From Limnochorda pilosa (GTDB lineage Bacteria; Bacillota; Limnochordia; Limnochordales; Limnochordaceae), in the NCBI RefSeq assembly GCF_001544015.1, contig NZ_AP014924.1:496001-560000 (forward strand): 64,000 bases of DNA. The letters run 5' to 3'. The notes under the pieces were generated by a model. It made no database searches and was not told the DNA's origin. It saw only the letters and a list, made by a program, of their open reading frames with translations. Shown here piece after piece: positions 32,845 to 40,098 of the stretch. Position numbers and translations under genes: made by a program. Every line of letters begins with the position of its first letter. The stretch's first letter is position 1.

Positions 32845-33543
32845 CTACGACCGGGATTTGCGCATCCCGCCTGCTGCCGCTTGCGGGGCCCCATAGGCCC
32901 CCGAGGCCAGGGCCCGGTGCGCGGCGTCGCGCGCGCGACGGATGTGAAGCCTCATGGCCGCCTCTGCCAGGTCCGGGTCGCCCTGCTTCAACGTGTCGAG
33001 CAGGAGCCGGTGTTCTTCCACGGTGCGGTCCGGCCGCCCCTCGAGGCTCAGGGACTGCCGCCTGTAGAACTCGATCCGGTCGCGCAGCTGGGTCACGAGC
33101 CGGGCGAGGTGGCTCATCCCGCTCAGCCCGATGATCCGGTCGTGGTACTCGCTGTTGAGCCTCCGGATCTCCTCGACTTGACCGGTCGCAGCCGTGACCT
33201 CCATGCGACGCAGGAATCCGTGGAGCTCCTCGAGGGCGGTCGGACCGACCCGCTTCGCCGCCTCTCGCGCGGCGAGCCCTTCCAGCGCCTCTCGCAGCGC
33301 GTAGATCTCGTCGATCTCTTCCATGGAGAGTGCAGCAACGACGATGCCACGGCGGGGGTAGTGCTCGGCCAGCCCGTCGTGGTGGAGGCGCCGGAGCGCC
33401 TCCCGAACGGGAGTCCGACTGACGTGCTTCTGCTCCGCGATGCTCCGCTCCACCAGCCGGTCTCCTGGTTTCAGCACACCGCGCTGGATCTCCCGCTTCA
33501 GCTCCGCGTAGATACGGTTGGTGAGAGCATCGTCCACCGCCAT
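32845..33543 (-). CDS. GntR/FadR-type (FCD domain) transcriptional regulator
   Basis: A 232-aa regulator. The winged helix spans about residues 1-70 (IYAELKREIQRGVLKPGDRL, then SRTPVREALRRLHHDG), followed by a helical FCD domain (IYALREALEGLAAREAA). The candidate metal ligands are Asp/His in NSEYHDRIIGLSG and a final His in VEEHRLLLDTL. Proteins of this kind usually repress nearby carboxylate catabolism genes and let go on binding the substrate. It lies between the enolase-superfamily gene and tctC on the same strand. Two TGGnATACCA palindromes in the divergent promoter region at 34.9-35.1 kb are its likely operators. Confidence 0.92.
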   Translation of the reverse strand: MAVDDALTNRIYAELKREIQRGVLKPGDRLVERSIAEQKHVSRTPVREALRRLHHDGLAEHYPRRGIVVAALSMEEIDEIYALREALEGLAAREAAKRVGPTALEELHGFLRRMEVTAATGQVEEIRRLNSEYHDRIIGLSGMSHLARLVTQLRDRIEFYRRQSLSLEGRPDRTVEEHRLLLDTLKQGDPDLAEAAMRLHIRRARDAAHRALASGAYGAPQAAAGGMRKSRS

Positions 33544-33632
33544 GGATTTCACCGCCCTCCGATGCCAGGGGAGCAAGCGAACGGGATGGTTCGCTCGCAC
33601 CCGCGCCTGTGCCTGCCCGTCCGTCCGCCCGT

Positions 33633-34778
33633 CTAGCCCTGCACGGACAGCTCTGCCTCCTGAACGGAACGGACGGCCTCCCAGTCGATCTCCACACCGA
33701 TGCCGGGTCGCTCAGGGGGAAGGAGGGTGCCGTCCTCCCGGAGGCTGATCTCCTCCACGTTGGTGACGTAGGTCCCGGTGTGCACCCTGCCTGGGTTCTC
33801 GACGTCACGCGAGAGGACGGGGAACTCGATCAGGGTGCAGGCCCGCTGGGCCGCCGCCACGTGCAGGCTCGCGGCGAAGTTGACGATGGGCCCCATGGTG
33901 TGCGGCACCAGCCGCTTCCCGAAGGCCTCCACCAGGACGCCCACCCGCTGGGCCGCGGTCACCCCGCCCACGTAGTCGAGGGAGGGCTGGTAGACGTCGA
34001 GGGCGTTCGCCTTCAGCAGCTCGACGGCGGGGTAGTGGGTGTTGAAGGTCTGGTACCCGGCGATGGGGACGCTGAGCCGCCGGTTCAGCTCCGCCATGCC
34101 CTGGAGGTCCATGTGCTCGATCGGCTCCTCGAACCAGGCCACGCCGTGCTCGCTCGCCGTCTCCGCGACGGCGAAGGCGTCCGAGAAGGAGTACGTGGTG
34201 TTGGCGTCGATGGCGAGCCCGAAGCCCTTCGGCAGGCGGGGCACCAGCTCCCGGACGACCTTCCTGTCGTGGTCGACGCCGCGCCCGACGGGGATCTTCA
34301 TCAGCTGGAACCCGTGCTCGGCCAGCCAGTGCGCGCCCTCGACCGCCTCTTCGATCGACTGGCCGAGCGGGTAGGTGGCGTACGCGCGGACCGGGGTGGT
34401 CTTGCCTCCCAGGAGCTGGTAGATGGGCCTGCCGGCCACCTTTCCCTTGATGTCCCACATCGCCTCGTCGAGGGCACTCAGGGCGCCGTAGGCGCCGGAC
34501 CGTTTCACGTGGACGTAGAGCTCCTGCCACCGCTGGCTGACGTCGAGCGGATCCTTGCCCACCACGTGACGACCCATGGCGCGCACGCTTTCGGCTAGGA
34601 AGCGGTTATCCTCCAGGGATCGGTAGAAGGACTCTCCGACGCCCGTGACGCCCACGTCCGTCTCCACCTCCACGAGCACGGCGCTGATCTCCAGGGAACG
34701 GAGGCCTGCCTGGTCGGGTAGGAGGGCGGGCTTCACGACGCTGCGGAGCAGGTGGGCGGCCACACGTGTGATCTTCAC
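33633..34778 (-). CDS. Mandelate racemase/muconate lactonizing-type enzyme (enolase superfamily)
   Basis: A 381-aa enzyme, standard length. The capping domain is N-terminal. In the barrel the base region is FQLMKIPVG, and metal ligands are Asp in GLAIDANTTY and Glu in AWFEEPIEHMD. The position of the third ligand, normally Glu in IAxGE, reads IAGYQTFNT, placing Gln there. The general acid/base His is in LVPHTMGP. Enolases of this group abstract a proton next to a carboxylate, so a sugar or hydroxy acid dehydratase or racemase is likely. The GTG start has GGAGGT nine bases upstream. It is the first gene of the operon with the regulator and TctCBA. Confidence 0.88.
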   Translation of the reverse strand: MKITRVAAHLLRSVVKPALLPDQAGLRSLEISAVLVEVETDVGVTGVGESFYRSLEDNRFLAESVRAMGRHVVGKDPLDVSQRWQELYVHVKRSGAYGALSALDEAMWDIKGKVAGRPIYQLLGGKTTPVRAYATYPLGQSIEEAVEGAHWLAEHGFQLMKIPVGRGVDHDRKVVRELVPRLPKGFGLAIDANTTYSFSDAFAVAETASEHGVAWFEEPIEHMDLQGMAELNRRLSVPIAGYQTFNTHYPAVELLKANALDVYQPSLDYVGGVTAAQRVGVLVEAFGKRLVPHTMGPIVNFAASLHVAAAQRACTLIEFPVLSRDVENPGRVHTGTYVTNVEEISLREDGTLLPPERPGIGVEIDWEAVRSVQEAELSVQG

Positions 34779-34906
34779 TGCAAGGGCACCTCCGTCGGTG
34801 CGGCGCGGGACGATCCGCCCGGCGCGCCTTGGTCCCGGGGCTTCGTGGAACCCTCGCCCCGTGGTCGAGCAAGGACGTGAGAAACGGGAAAGGCCTGACG
34901 CTTCGA

Positions 34907-34935
34907 ATGGTATACCAAATCGACCCAGCCCTCAA
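34907..34935 (-). promoter_or_regulatory. Promoter with overlapping palindromic operator for the enolase-GntR-tctCBA operon
   Basis: Minus strand: TTGAGG (34935-34930), a 17-bp spacer and TACCAT (34912-34907). The perfect palindrome TGGTATACCA (34908-34917) covers the -10 box. It fits the TnGTnnACnA style of FCD-regulator sites. Start of translation lies about 130 bp on. Confidence 0.55.
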
Positions 34936-35042
34936 CCTATCTGTGGCGCTGGACGGGTGAGCCTGCAGGAGAAAACCGGAGGAAAAGCTCTATGGACAGG
35001 AGTAGAACCCAGGGGGAGAAAGATCGACCGACTCTGTTAGTA

Positions 35043-35071
35043 TTGTCCTGTTGTCGCGTATGGAATACCAT
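35043..35071 (+). promoter_or_regulatory. Promoter with overlapping palindromic operator for the PrpD-SDR operon
   Basis: Plus strand: TTGTCC (35043-35048), a 17-bp spacer and TACCAT (35066-35071). TGGAATACCA (35061-35070) covers the -10 box and differs by one base from the palindrome in the divergent promoter. The same geometry on both sides suggests joint control by one regulator. Confidence 0.5.
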
Positions 35072-35263
35072 ATTCGTGTCTGGACCCGACCCCGCGGCCA
35101 GTCATGCGACCGGTCGTGCCTGCAGCACGAGATGCGACCGATCGTGTCCGAGGGTCCCCATGGCAGCTCGGTGCGGCGAAGACCTCCACGGGGAGGTGCC
35201 GCTGGTGGACGAGGGGCGACGTACGGGCCGGCGGGGCAACGTCAGGAGGGTCGAAGGAGCGGG

Positions 35264-36652
35264 ATGCCATTGCTGACTCGTGCCACCGGTCCCGGCGGCG
35301 GTGGGAGGACCTCACTCAGCGAAATCCTGGCGGACTTCGTGGCAAGGACGCGCTTCGACGATCTCCCCGGCGCGGTGGTCCACGAAGTGCGTCGGAGCTT
35401 CCTCAACTGGCTGGGGGTGACCCTGGGGGCGGCCCGGGAGGAGGCGGTCCGCATCGCGGCCCGGGTGCTGGCGCAGGCCGATCCCGCGCCGCAGGCGACC
35501 GTCGTCGGGCACCGGCGAAGGTTGGACTGCGCGGCGGCAGCCCTCGTGAACGGCCTGGCGGCACACCTCTACGACTTCGACGACACCCACGCTCGAAGCA
35601 TCCTCCATCCGAGCGCCCCGATCTTCCCTACGTGCCTGGCTCTCTCCGAGCACCTCGACCTGCCGGGCGAAGCCTTCATCACCGCCTACGTGGTGGGGTC
35701 CGAGGTGGCGGATCGGATCGCGGCGGCGGTCACTCCGTGGCACAACGAGGCAGGATGGCACGTGACGGGGACGGTGGGCACCTTCGGCGCCGCCGCCGCC
35801 GCGAGCAAGTTGCTCGGGCTCTCCACGGCCCAGGCGGTTCACGCTCTGGGACTGGCGGCGACCCAGGCGGCCGGGTTGCGGGAGATGTTCGGCAGCATGG
35901 CCAAGCCGCTCCACCCAGGCAAGGCGGCCTGGAACGGGCTTCTCGCGGCGAGCCTCGCTCGGGAAGGGTTTACGAGCTCCCTCCAGGGGCTGGAGGGCCG
36001 GCGAGGCTTCCTGGCCGTGATGACCCCCGGCTCGAATCCGGACGCGCTGACCCACGATCTGGGCCGCGACTTCGAGATGGTCAAGAACCGGTACAAACCC
36101 TATGCGTGTGGCGTCGTCACCCACGCGGCCATCGATGCGGCGATCGAGGCCCGGCGGCGGGGCATCGAGGCTGCTCAGGTCGAACGGGTGGAAGCGTTCG
36201 TCCACCCGCTCGTGCAGGAACTCACGGGGAAAGCGGAGCCGCAGACAGGGCTGGAGGGGAAGTTCAGCGTCTCCCACTGCATCGCCGTAGGGCTGATCGA
36301 CGGGCGCGCCGGGCCGGGGGCGTTCACCGACGCACGCGTTCGCTCGCACGACGCGGCCGAGCTCAGGAGGAAGGTCCAGTTGGTGGTGGACCCGGACATG
36401 GGTGAAGAGGCAGCCCGCCTGGTGGTGCGCACGGTGGACGGCCGGCAGGAGACGATCACCGTCGACTTGGCGACCGGCAGCCTGGAGCGGCCGATGAGCG
36501 ACCGGGCCCTCGAGGAGAAGTTCCGGATGCTGGTCGAAGCGTCTGTCGGGCGCGAGCGCACCCAGGCTCTGATCGACGCCGTCTGGTCCCTCGGGGCCGG
36601 CGCGAGCATGCGGGATCTGGCGCGCTCGATTCCCGTCGTGGAGGAGCCCTGA
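35264..36652 (+). CDS. MmgE/PrpD family protein (2-methylcitrate dehydratase-like)
   Basis: A 462-aa member of the MmgE/PrpD family, usual length. Recognisable stretches are LADFVARTRFDDLPGAVVHE, LVNGLAAHLYDFDDTHARS (the conserved HxxDFDD), HPSAPIFPTCLALSEH, GTFGAAAAASKLLGL and RYKPYACGVVTHAAIDAA. Members dehydrate or isomerise tricarboxylic or other hydroxy acids; relatives include 2-methylcitrate dehydratase and cis-aconitate decarboxylase. AAGGAGC precedes ATG 35264; longer in-frame starts exist but cover the promoter. It is divergent from the carboxylate uptake operon, which points to the same substrate pathway. Confidence 0.9.
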   Translation: MPLLTRATGPGGGGRTSLSEILADFVARTRFDDLPGAVVHEVRRSFLNWLGVTLGAAREEAVRIAARVLAQADPAPQATVVGHRRRLDCAAAALVNGLAAHLYDFDDTHARSILHPSAPIFPTCLALSEHLDLPGEAFITAYVVGSEVADRIAAAVTPWHNEAGWHVTGTVGTFGAAAAASKLLGLSTAQAVHALGLAATQAAGLREMFGSMAKPLHPGKAAWNGLLAASLAREGFTSSLQGLEGRRGFLAVMTPGSNPDALTHDLGRDFEMVKNRYKPYACGVVTHAAIDAAIEARRRGIEAAQVERVEAFVHPLVQELTGKAEPQTGLEGKFSVSHCIAVGLIDGRAGPGAFTDARVRSHDAAELRRKVQLVVDPDMGEEAARLVVRTVDGRQETITVDLATGSLERPMSDRALEEKFRMLVEASVGRERTQALIDAVWSLGAGASMRDLARSIPVVEEP

Positions 36653-36689
36653 CGGGGAAGGGGCACGCAGGACGTGGAGGGGTGTTCGG

Positions 36690-37484
36690 CTGGACCTGGG
36701 GCTGCGCGGCAGCAGGGCGTTGGTGGCGGGCGGGAGCTACGGCATCGGCCGCGCCGTGGCCCGGTCCTTGCTGGAAGAGGGGGCTCGGGTGGCGCTCCTG
36801 GCCAGGAACGGGGAGGCTCTCCGCGCCGCGGCCGACCAGCTTCGCAGGGAGGTGCCGGGAGCGGAGCTGCCGCTCATCGAGGCGGACGCGACGAAGCCCG
36901 AGGCGGTCACCCGCGCGATGGGCCACCTGGAGCACGAGTGGGGCGGCGTCGACATCCTGGTCAACGCCGTGGGCCGAAGTCATCGGGGGCGCCTCGATGA
37001 GCTGACGCCCCCGGAATGGGCAGCGAACTGGGAGGTGAACGTCCTTTCCAGCGCCCTCCTCGCCCGGGCGGCAAGGGTGCCCATGGCCCGCCAGGGCCAC
37101 GGTAAGATGGTTTTCCTGGGAGCCGCGTCAGGCAAGCAGCCGACGGAGGGGCAACTCGCCTCCAACGTCCACAAGGCGGGGCTCCTGGCCTTCGTGAAGA
37201 CGCTGGCCACCGAGCTGGCGCCGGAGGGAATCCGGGTCAACGCGGTCTGCCCAGGCCGGGTGATGACGCCGCTCCGGATGGAGAAGGCGCGAGAGGAGTC
37301 GGCGGAGGCAGGGATCACCGTGGAGGAGTACTTCGACCGCCTCCGCGCGACGATCCCGCTCGGCAGACTGGCCCGGCCTGAGGAGGTGGCGGCGGTGGTC
37401 ACCTTCCTCTGCTCCGAACAGGCGAGCTACGTCACCGGCCAGGCGATCAGCGTCGACGGGGGGCTGGTGCGGTCGATCCTGTAA
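36690..37484 (+). CDS. Atypical SDR oxidoreductase without the catalytic Tyr; probable CTG start
   Basis: An SDR of about 264 aa. The cofactor motif is LVAGGSYGIGRAVARSL and the NNAG equivalent is ILVNAVGRSH. Where classical SDRs have YxxxK the sequence is ASNVHKAG: the Lys is present but Ser is in the Tyr place. This resembles the SDR subgroup with a P...LSN..R pattern of uncertain chemistry. The first in-frame ATG/GTG/TTG is TTG 36720, inside the first strand. A CTG at 36690 starts LDLGLRGSRALVAGG, the expected SDR beginning, with GGAGGGG eight bases upstream. It lies 37 bp after the PrpD-family gene, in the same operon. Confidence 0.82.
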   Translation: MDLGLRGSRALVAGGSYGIGRAVARSLLEEGARVALLARNGEALRAAADQLRREVPGAELPLIEADATKPEAVTRAMGHLEHEWGGVDILVNAVGRSHRGRLDELTPPEWAANWEVNVLSSALLARAARVPMARQGHGKMVFLGAASGKQPTEGQLASNVHKAGLLAFVKTLATELAPEGIRVNAVCPGRVMTPLRMEKAREESAEAGITVEEYFDRLRATIPLGRLARPEEVAAVVTFLCSEQASYVTGQAISVDGGLVRSIL

Positions 37485-37680
37485 AAGCGATCCAGCGAGC
37501 TCTGAGATCGTATCCTGGATCGCCCGCCTCTCCCTACCGACTACCTCACCTTCTCGATCCAGCTCCCCCGATCCATGAACGGAGCGCTAGCCTCGGTCCG
37601 GCGGGCTAGACCTTGCCCCCGGCGTCGATCCACCGGAAGGAATCGGCTCGATCGGTAGGGAATAGACTACATAGGATCAA

Positions 37681-37690
37681 TGATATATCA
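37681..37690. promoter_or_regulatory. Palindromic site TGATATATCA upstream of the UTRA regulator
   Basis: A perfect 10-bp palindrome 76 bp before the regulator ATG. A near copy, TGACATATCA, lies at 38757-38766 before the permease operon. GntR/HutC-type proteins bind such A/T-centred palindromes, so this is a candidate autoregulatory operator. Confidence 0.45.
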
Positions 37691-37765
37691 ATGGGTCGAT
37701 AGGTACAAAGCGCCAGGAACGAAGCCTGTGGCGGGCCTGGGAAAGAGCGACGGGGAGGAAGCGTG

Positions 37766-38512
37766 ATGGAAGAGATCCGGCGGGATGCGCCAGTACCGCT
37801 GTATTACCAGCTCTACGACATCCTCCTGCGACGCATCACCGACGGAACCTATGCGCCGGGCGACCAGATCCCCACGGAGCTCGAACTGAGCCGACGCTAC
37901 CAGGTGAGCCGGGTGACGGTAAAGCAGGCGATCCAACGGCTCGCGACGGAGGGGCACCTCTACCGGGTCCAGGGGAAGGGCACCTTCGTGGCCAAGCCCC
38001 GCATCCCGCGCTGGCTGAAGCAGGTGCAGAGCTTCATCGAGGAGATGTCCGCGAAAGGCATGGTCGTGGAAACCGTCGCCCTGGATGTGGGGCTCCACCC
38101 GTGCGACAGGCAGGTCGCAGAGGCGCTGAAGCTCGAGGTGGGAGAGCCCGTCAACCGCATCAAGCGGCTTCGGAAGGTGGACGGCGATCCCGTGGCCCTG
38201 CAAACCAGCTATGTGCCCGATCGGCTCTGCCCCGGACTTGCGCAACTGCCGGAGATCCGATCGGGCTCGCTCTATGCGGCGATGGAGCGTAACTATGGGC
38301 GCCGGCCCGTCCATGCCTACGAGACATACGAAGTGAAGGTGGCCACGGACCCCGAACGTGTTAAGCTGCTCGACATCGAACCGGGCGCACCGTACTTGGC
38401 AGTGACCCGGATCTCACACCTGGAGAACGGCACTCCCGTGGAGTGGGCGACCTCTTCCCTCCGGGGCGACCGCTACAAGCTCGAAGTCGAGCTGGGCGCC
38501 GAACTGTCGTGA
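37766..38512 (+). CDS. GntR/HutC-type (UTRA domain) transcriptional regulator
   Basis: A 248-aa regulator. The winged helix is N-terminal (PLYYQLYDILLRRITDGTY, then SRRYQVSRVTVKQAIQRLAT and VQGKGTFVAKP). The UTRA ligand domain starts with LKQVQSFIEEMSAKGM and ends with SSLRGDRYKLEVELG. UTRA regulators sense small metabolites, often sugar phosphates or amino-sugar phosphates, and repress neighbouring catabolic operons. GGAGGAAG precedes ATG 37766 (a GTG sits one codon earlier). It stands 316 bp upstream of the permease-HyuBA-SIS-AnmK-PIG-L operon, and matching palindromes precede both. Confidence 0.93.
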   Translation: MEEIRRDAPVPLYYQLYDILLRRITDGTYAPGDQIPTELELSRRYQVSRVTVKQAIQRLATEGHLYRVQGKGTFVAKPRIPRWLKQVQSFIEEMSAKGMVVETVALDVGLHPCDRQVAEALKLEVGEPVNRIKRLRKVDGDPVALQTSYVPDRLCPGLAQLPEIRSGSLYAAMERNYGRRPVHAYETYEVKVATDPERVKLLDIEPGAPYLAVTRISHLENGTPVEWATSSLRGDRYKLEVELGAELS

Positions 38513-38828
38513 CCCAGGCGTCCACGATGACAGCCGGCCGATCGGAAACGGATCGCGTCAGCCGTCCCTGGGGGGGCGATCGCGTGGTGCTCCGATCTGC
38601 CGGAGCCGGGGGGAGTTCCTCTGGACCGCACCGCCGAAGGACCCGTCCTTCCCCTCGCCATGAGGCTCGACCGGCACCCGGAGTTGATGCCTGTCGATGA
38701 GCCCAACAGCGTTCCGACAAGAAGGAGGTGAGAGCCTATCTATAGAAGTATGCGTTGACATATCAACAGGCCCACTCCGTGCTTGGGCGGACGGGGCTGC
38801 ACATAAACGACGGGGGGTTGGAGACGAC
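38513..38828. other. Intergenic leader before the permease operon
   Basis: No gene recognised. It holds a palindromic candidate operator (38755-38766) and a GAAGGAGGTG motif near 38732 that is not followed by a convincing ORF, which could be the stump of a leader peptide or chance. Confidence 0.4.
38755..38766. promoter_or_regulatory. Candidate operator TTGACATATCAA before the permease operon
   Basis: A 12-bp imperfect palindrome (one mismatched pair) that contains a consensus -35 box, TTGACA. It shares TGAyATATCA with the site upstream of the UTRA regulator gene. A protein bound here would cover the -35 element. No good -10 hexamer is visible at 17 bp. Confidence 0.45.
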
Positions 38829-40079
38829 ATGGCGACGCAGAGCGGGCAGGCTCACCATGACTATGAGTTGCAGGCAGTGCCGACAGGTCAGCGCGTGCGA
38901 TGGTACGCGACCCTTGCGGTCGTGCTGGCATGGGTGATCAACCCTGCGCCCGCCCTGACCGGCGGCATGATCGGCGCCGGACTCTCAGGATCGGCCGCCC
39001 TGCTGGCGATCGCGCTCGGATCCTTGGTAGTGGCGCTCTACTCCGTGCCCATTGGCATCGCCGGATGTCAGACGGGGCTCTCTACCGCGCTGCTCTCGCG
39101 CAGGGTCTTCGGTCAAAGGGGGAGCGACATCGTTGCCTTCTTCATGGGAGCGGCCAACGTCATCTTCTACGGCGTCGTGGTCGGTATCTTCGTCGCCACC
39201 CTGGAGGCGGTGCTCGGTGCGTCACCGGGCTCCATGATGGTCTGGGGTGGTGTCCTCTTCGCCATAGCGATGGCCTCCAGCGCCTTCTTCGGCTACCGGG
39301 GCCTGCAGATCCTGAGCAACGTGACCGTTCCGTTCTTCCTCCTGGTCCTCATCATCTCCGTCACCAGGGCCGTCGGCGATGCGGGAGGCTGGGCGAAGAC
39401 CCTCGCGGTCCAGCCGACCAGCCCGATCGCCTTCGGCAGCGCAGTGACGGCCGCCATCGGCATCTTCGTGGTGGGCGCGACGCTGATCGCGGATGTCACC
39501 CGCTATGCCCGGGATAACGCCAGCTCTCTGATTGCCAGCCTCGTGGGCTTTGGCGCAGGTCTCACCTTCTTCGTGGGCCTGGGTGCCATCGGCGCCAAGG
39601 CCGCTGGGTCAGGGGACCTGATCCAGCTCATGGTCTCCCAGGGATGGCTGTGGATCGGAGCCCTCGTTCTGCTGCTGTCCTCGTGGACGTCGGGCGACAA
39701 CAACATCTACTCGGCGGGGCTCGCGCTGGCCAAGATCTTCAACCGTCCCAAGCGCACCTTCACCATCGTCACGGTCATCGTCGGGGCGGTGGTGGCAGCG
39801 ACGGGCGCCTACCAGAACCTGCTCGCCTACCTTGGCTTCATTGCCCTGACCATTCCGCCGGTGGGTAGCATCATCGCCATCGACTACTTCATCGTACGGA
39901 GAGAGGCAGAGGCAGAGGAACAGGAGTACAACACCGGAGCGCTCGTCGCGTGGGCCCTGGCCATGCTGATCGACTACGTCGCCGCCTTCCGTATGGGCAT
40001 CGGCGCGTCGGGTCTGAACGGACTGATTGCAGGCGGCGCGCTTTACTACGCTTGGCACGCTCTCTTCGGGCGTCGCTAG
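38829..40079 (+). CDS. NCS1-family permease (cytosine/purine/hydantoin type)
   Basis: A 416-aa membrane protein with about 12 helices. The family pattern includes ALTGGMIGAGLSGSAALLAIAL in TM1-2, AGCQTGLSTALLSRRVFGQRG, and SSWTSGDNNIYSAGLALAK (the Ser/Thr-Asp/Asn segment typical of CodB-like members). NCS1 proteins take up nucleobases, allantoin, hydantoins or related cyclic amides with Na+ or H+. The HyuB/HyuA genes that follow make a cyclic amide such as a hydantoin, oxoproline or lactam the best guess. ATG 38829 has GGAG eight bases upstream. Confidence 0.87.
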   Translation: MATQSGQAHHDYELQAVPTGQRVRWYATLAVVLAWVINPAPALTGGMIGAGLSGSAALLAIALGSLVVALYSVPIGIAGCQTGLSTALLSRRVFGQRGSDIVAFFMGAANVIFYGVVVGIFVATLEAVLGASPGSMMVWGGVLFAIAMASSAFFGYRGLQILSNVTVPFFLLVLIISVTRAVGDAGGWAKTLAVQPTSPIAFGSAVTAAIGIFVVGATLIADVTRYARDNASSLIASLVGFGAGLTFFVGLGAIGAKAAGSGDLIQLMVSQGWLWIGALVLLLSSWTSGDNNIYSAGLALAKIFNRPKRTFTIVTVIVGAVVAATGAYQNLLAYLGFIALTIPPVGSIIAIDYFIVRREAEAEEQEYNTGALVAWALAMLIDYVAAFRMGIGASGLNGLIAGGALYYAWHALFGRR

Positions 40080-40098
40080 CCATTGGAGGCGAGGCCGA

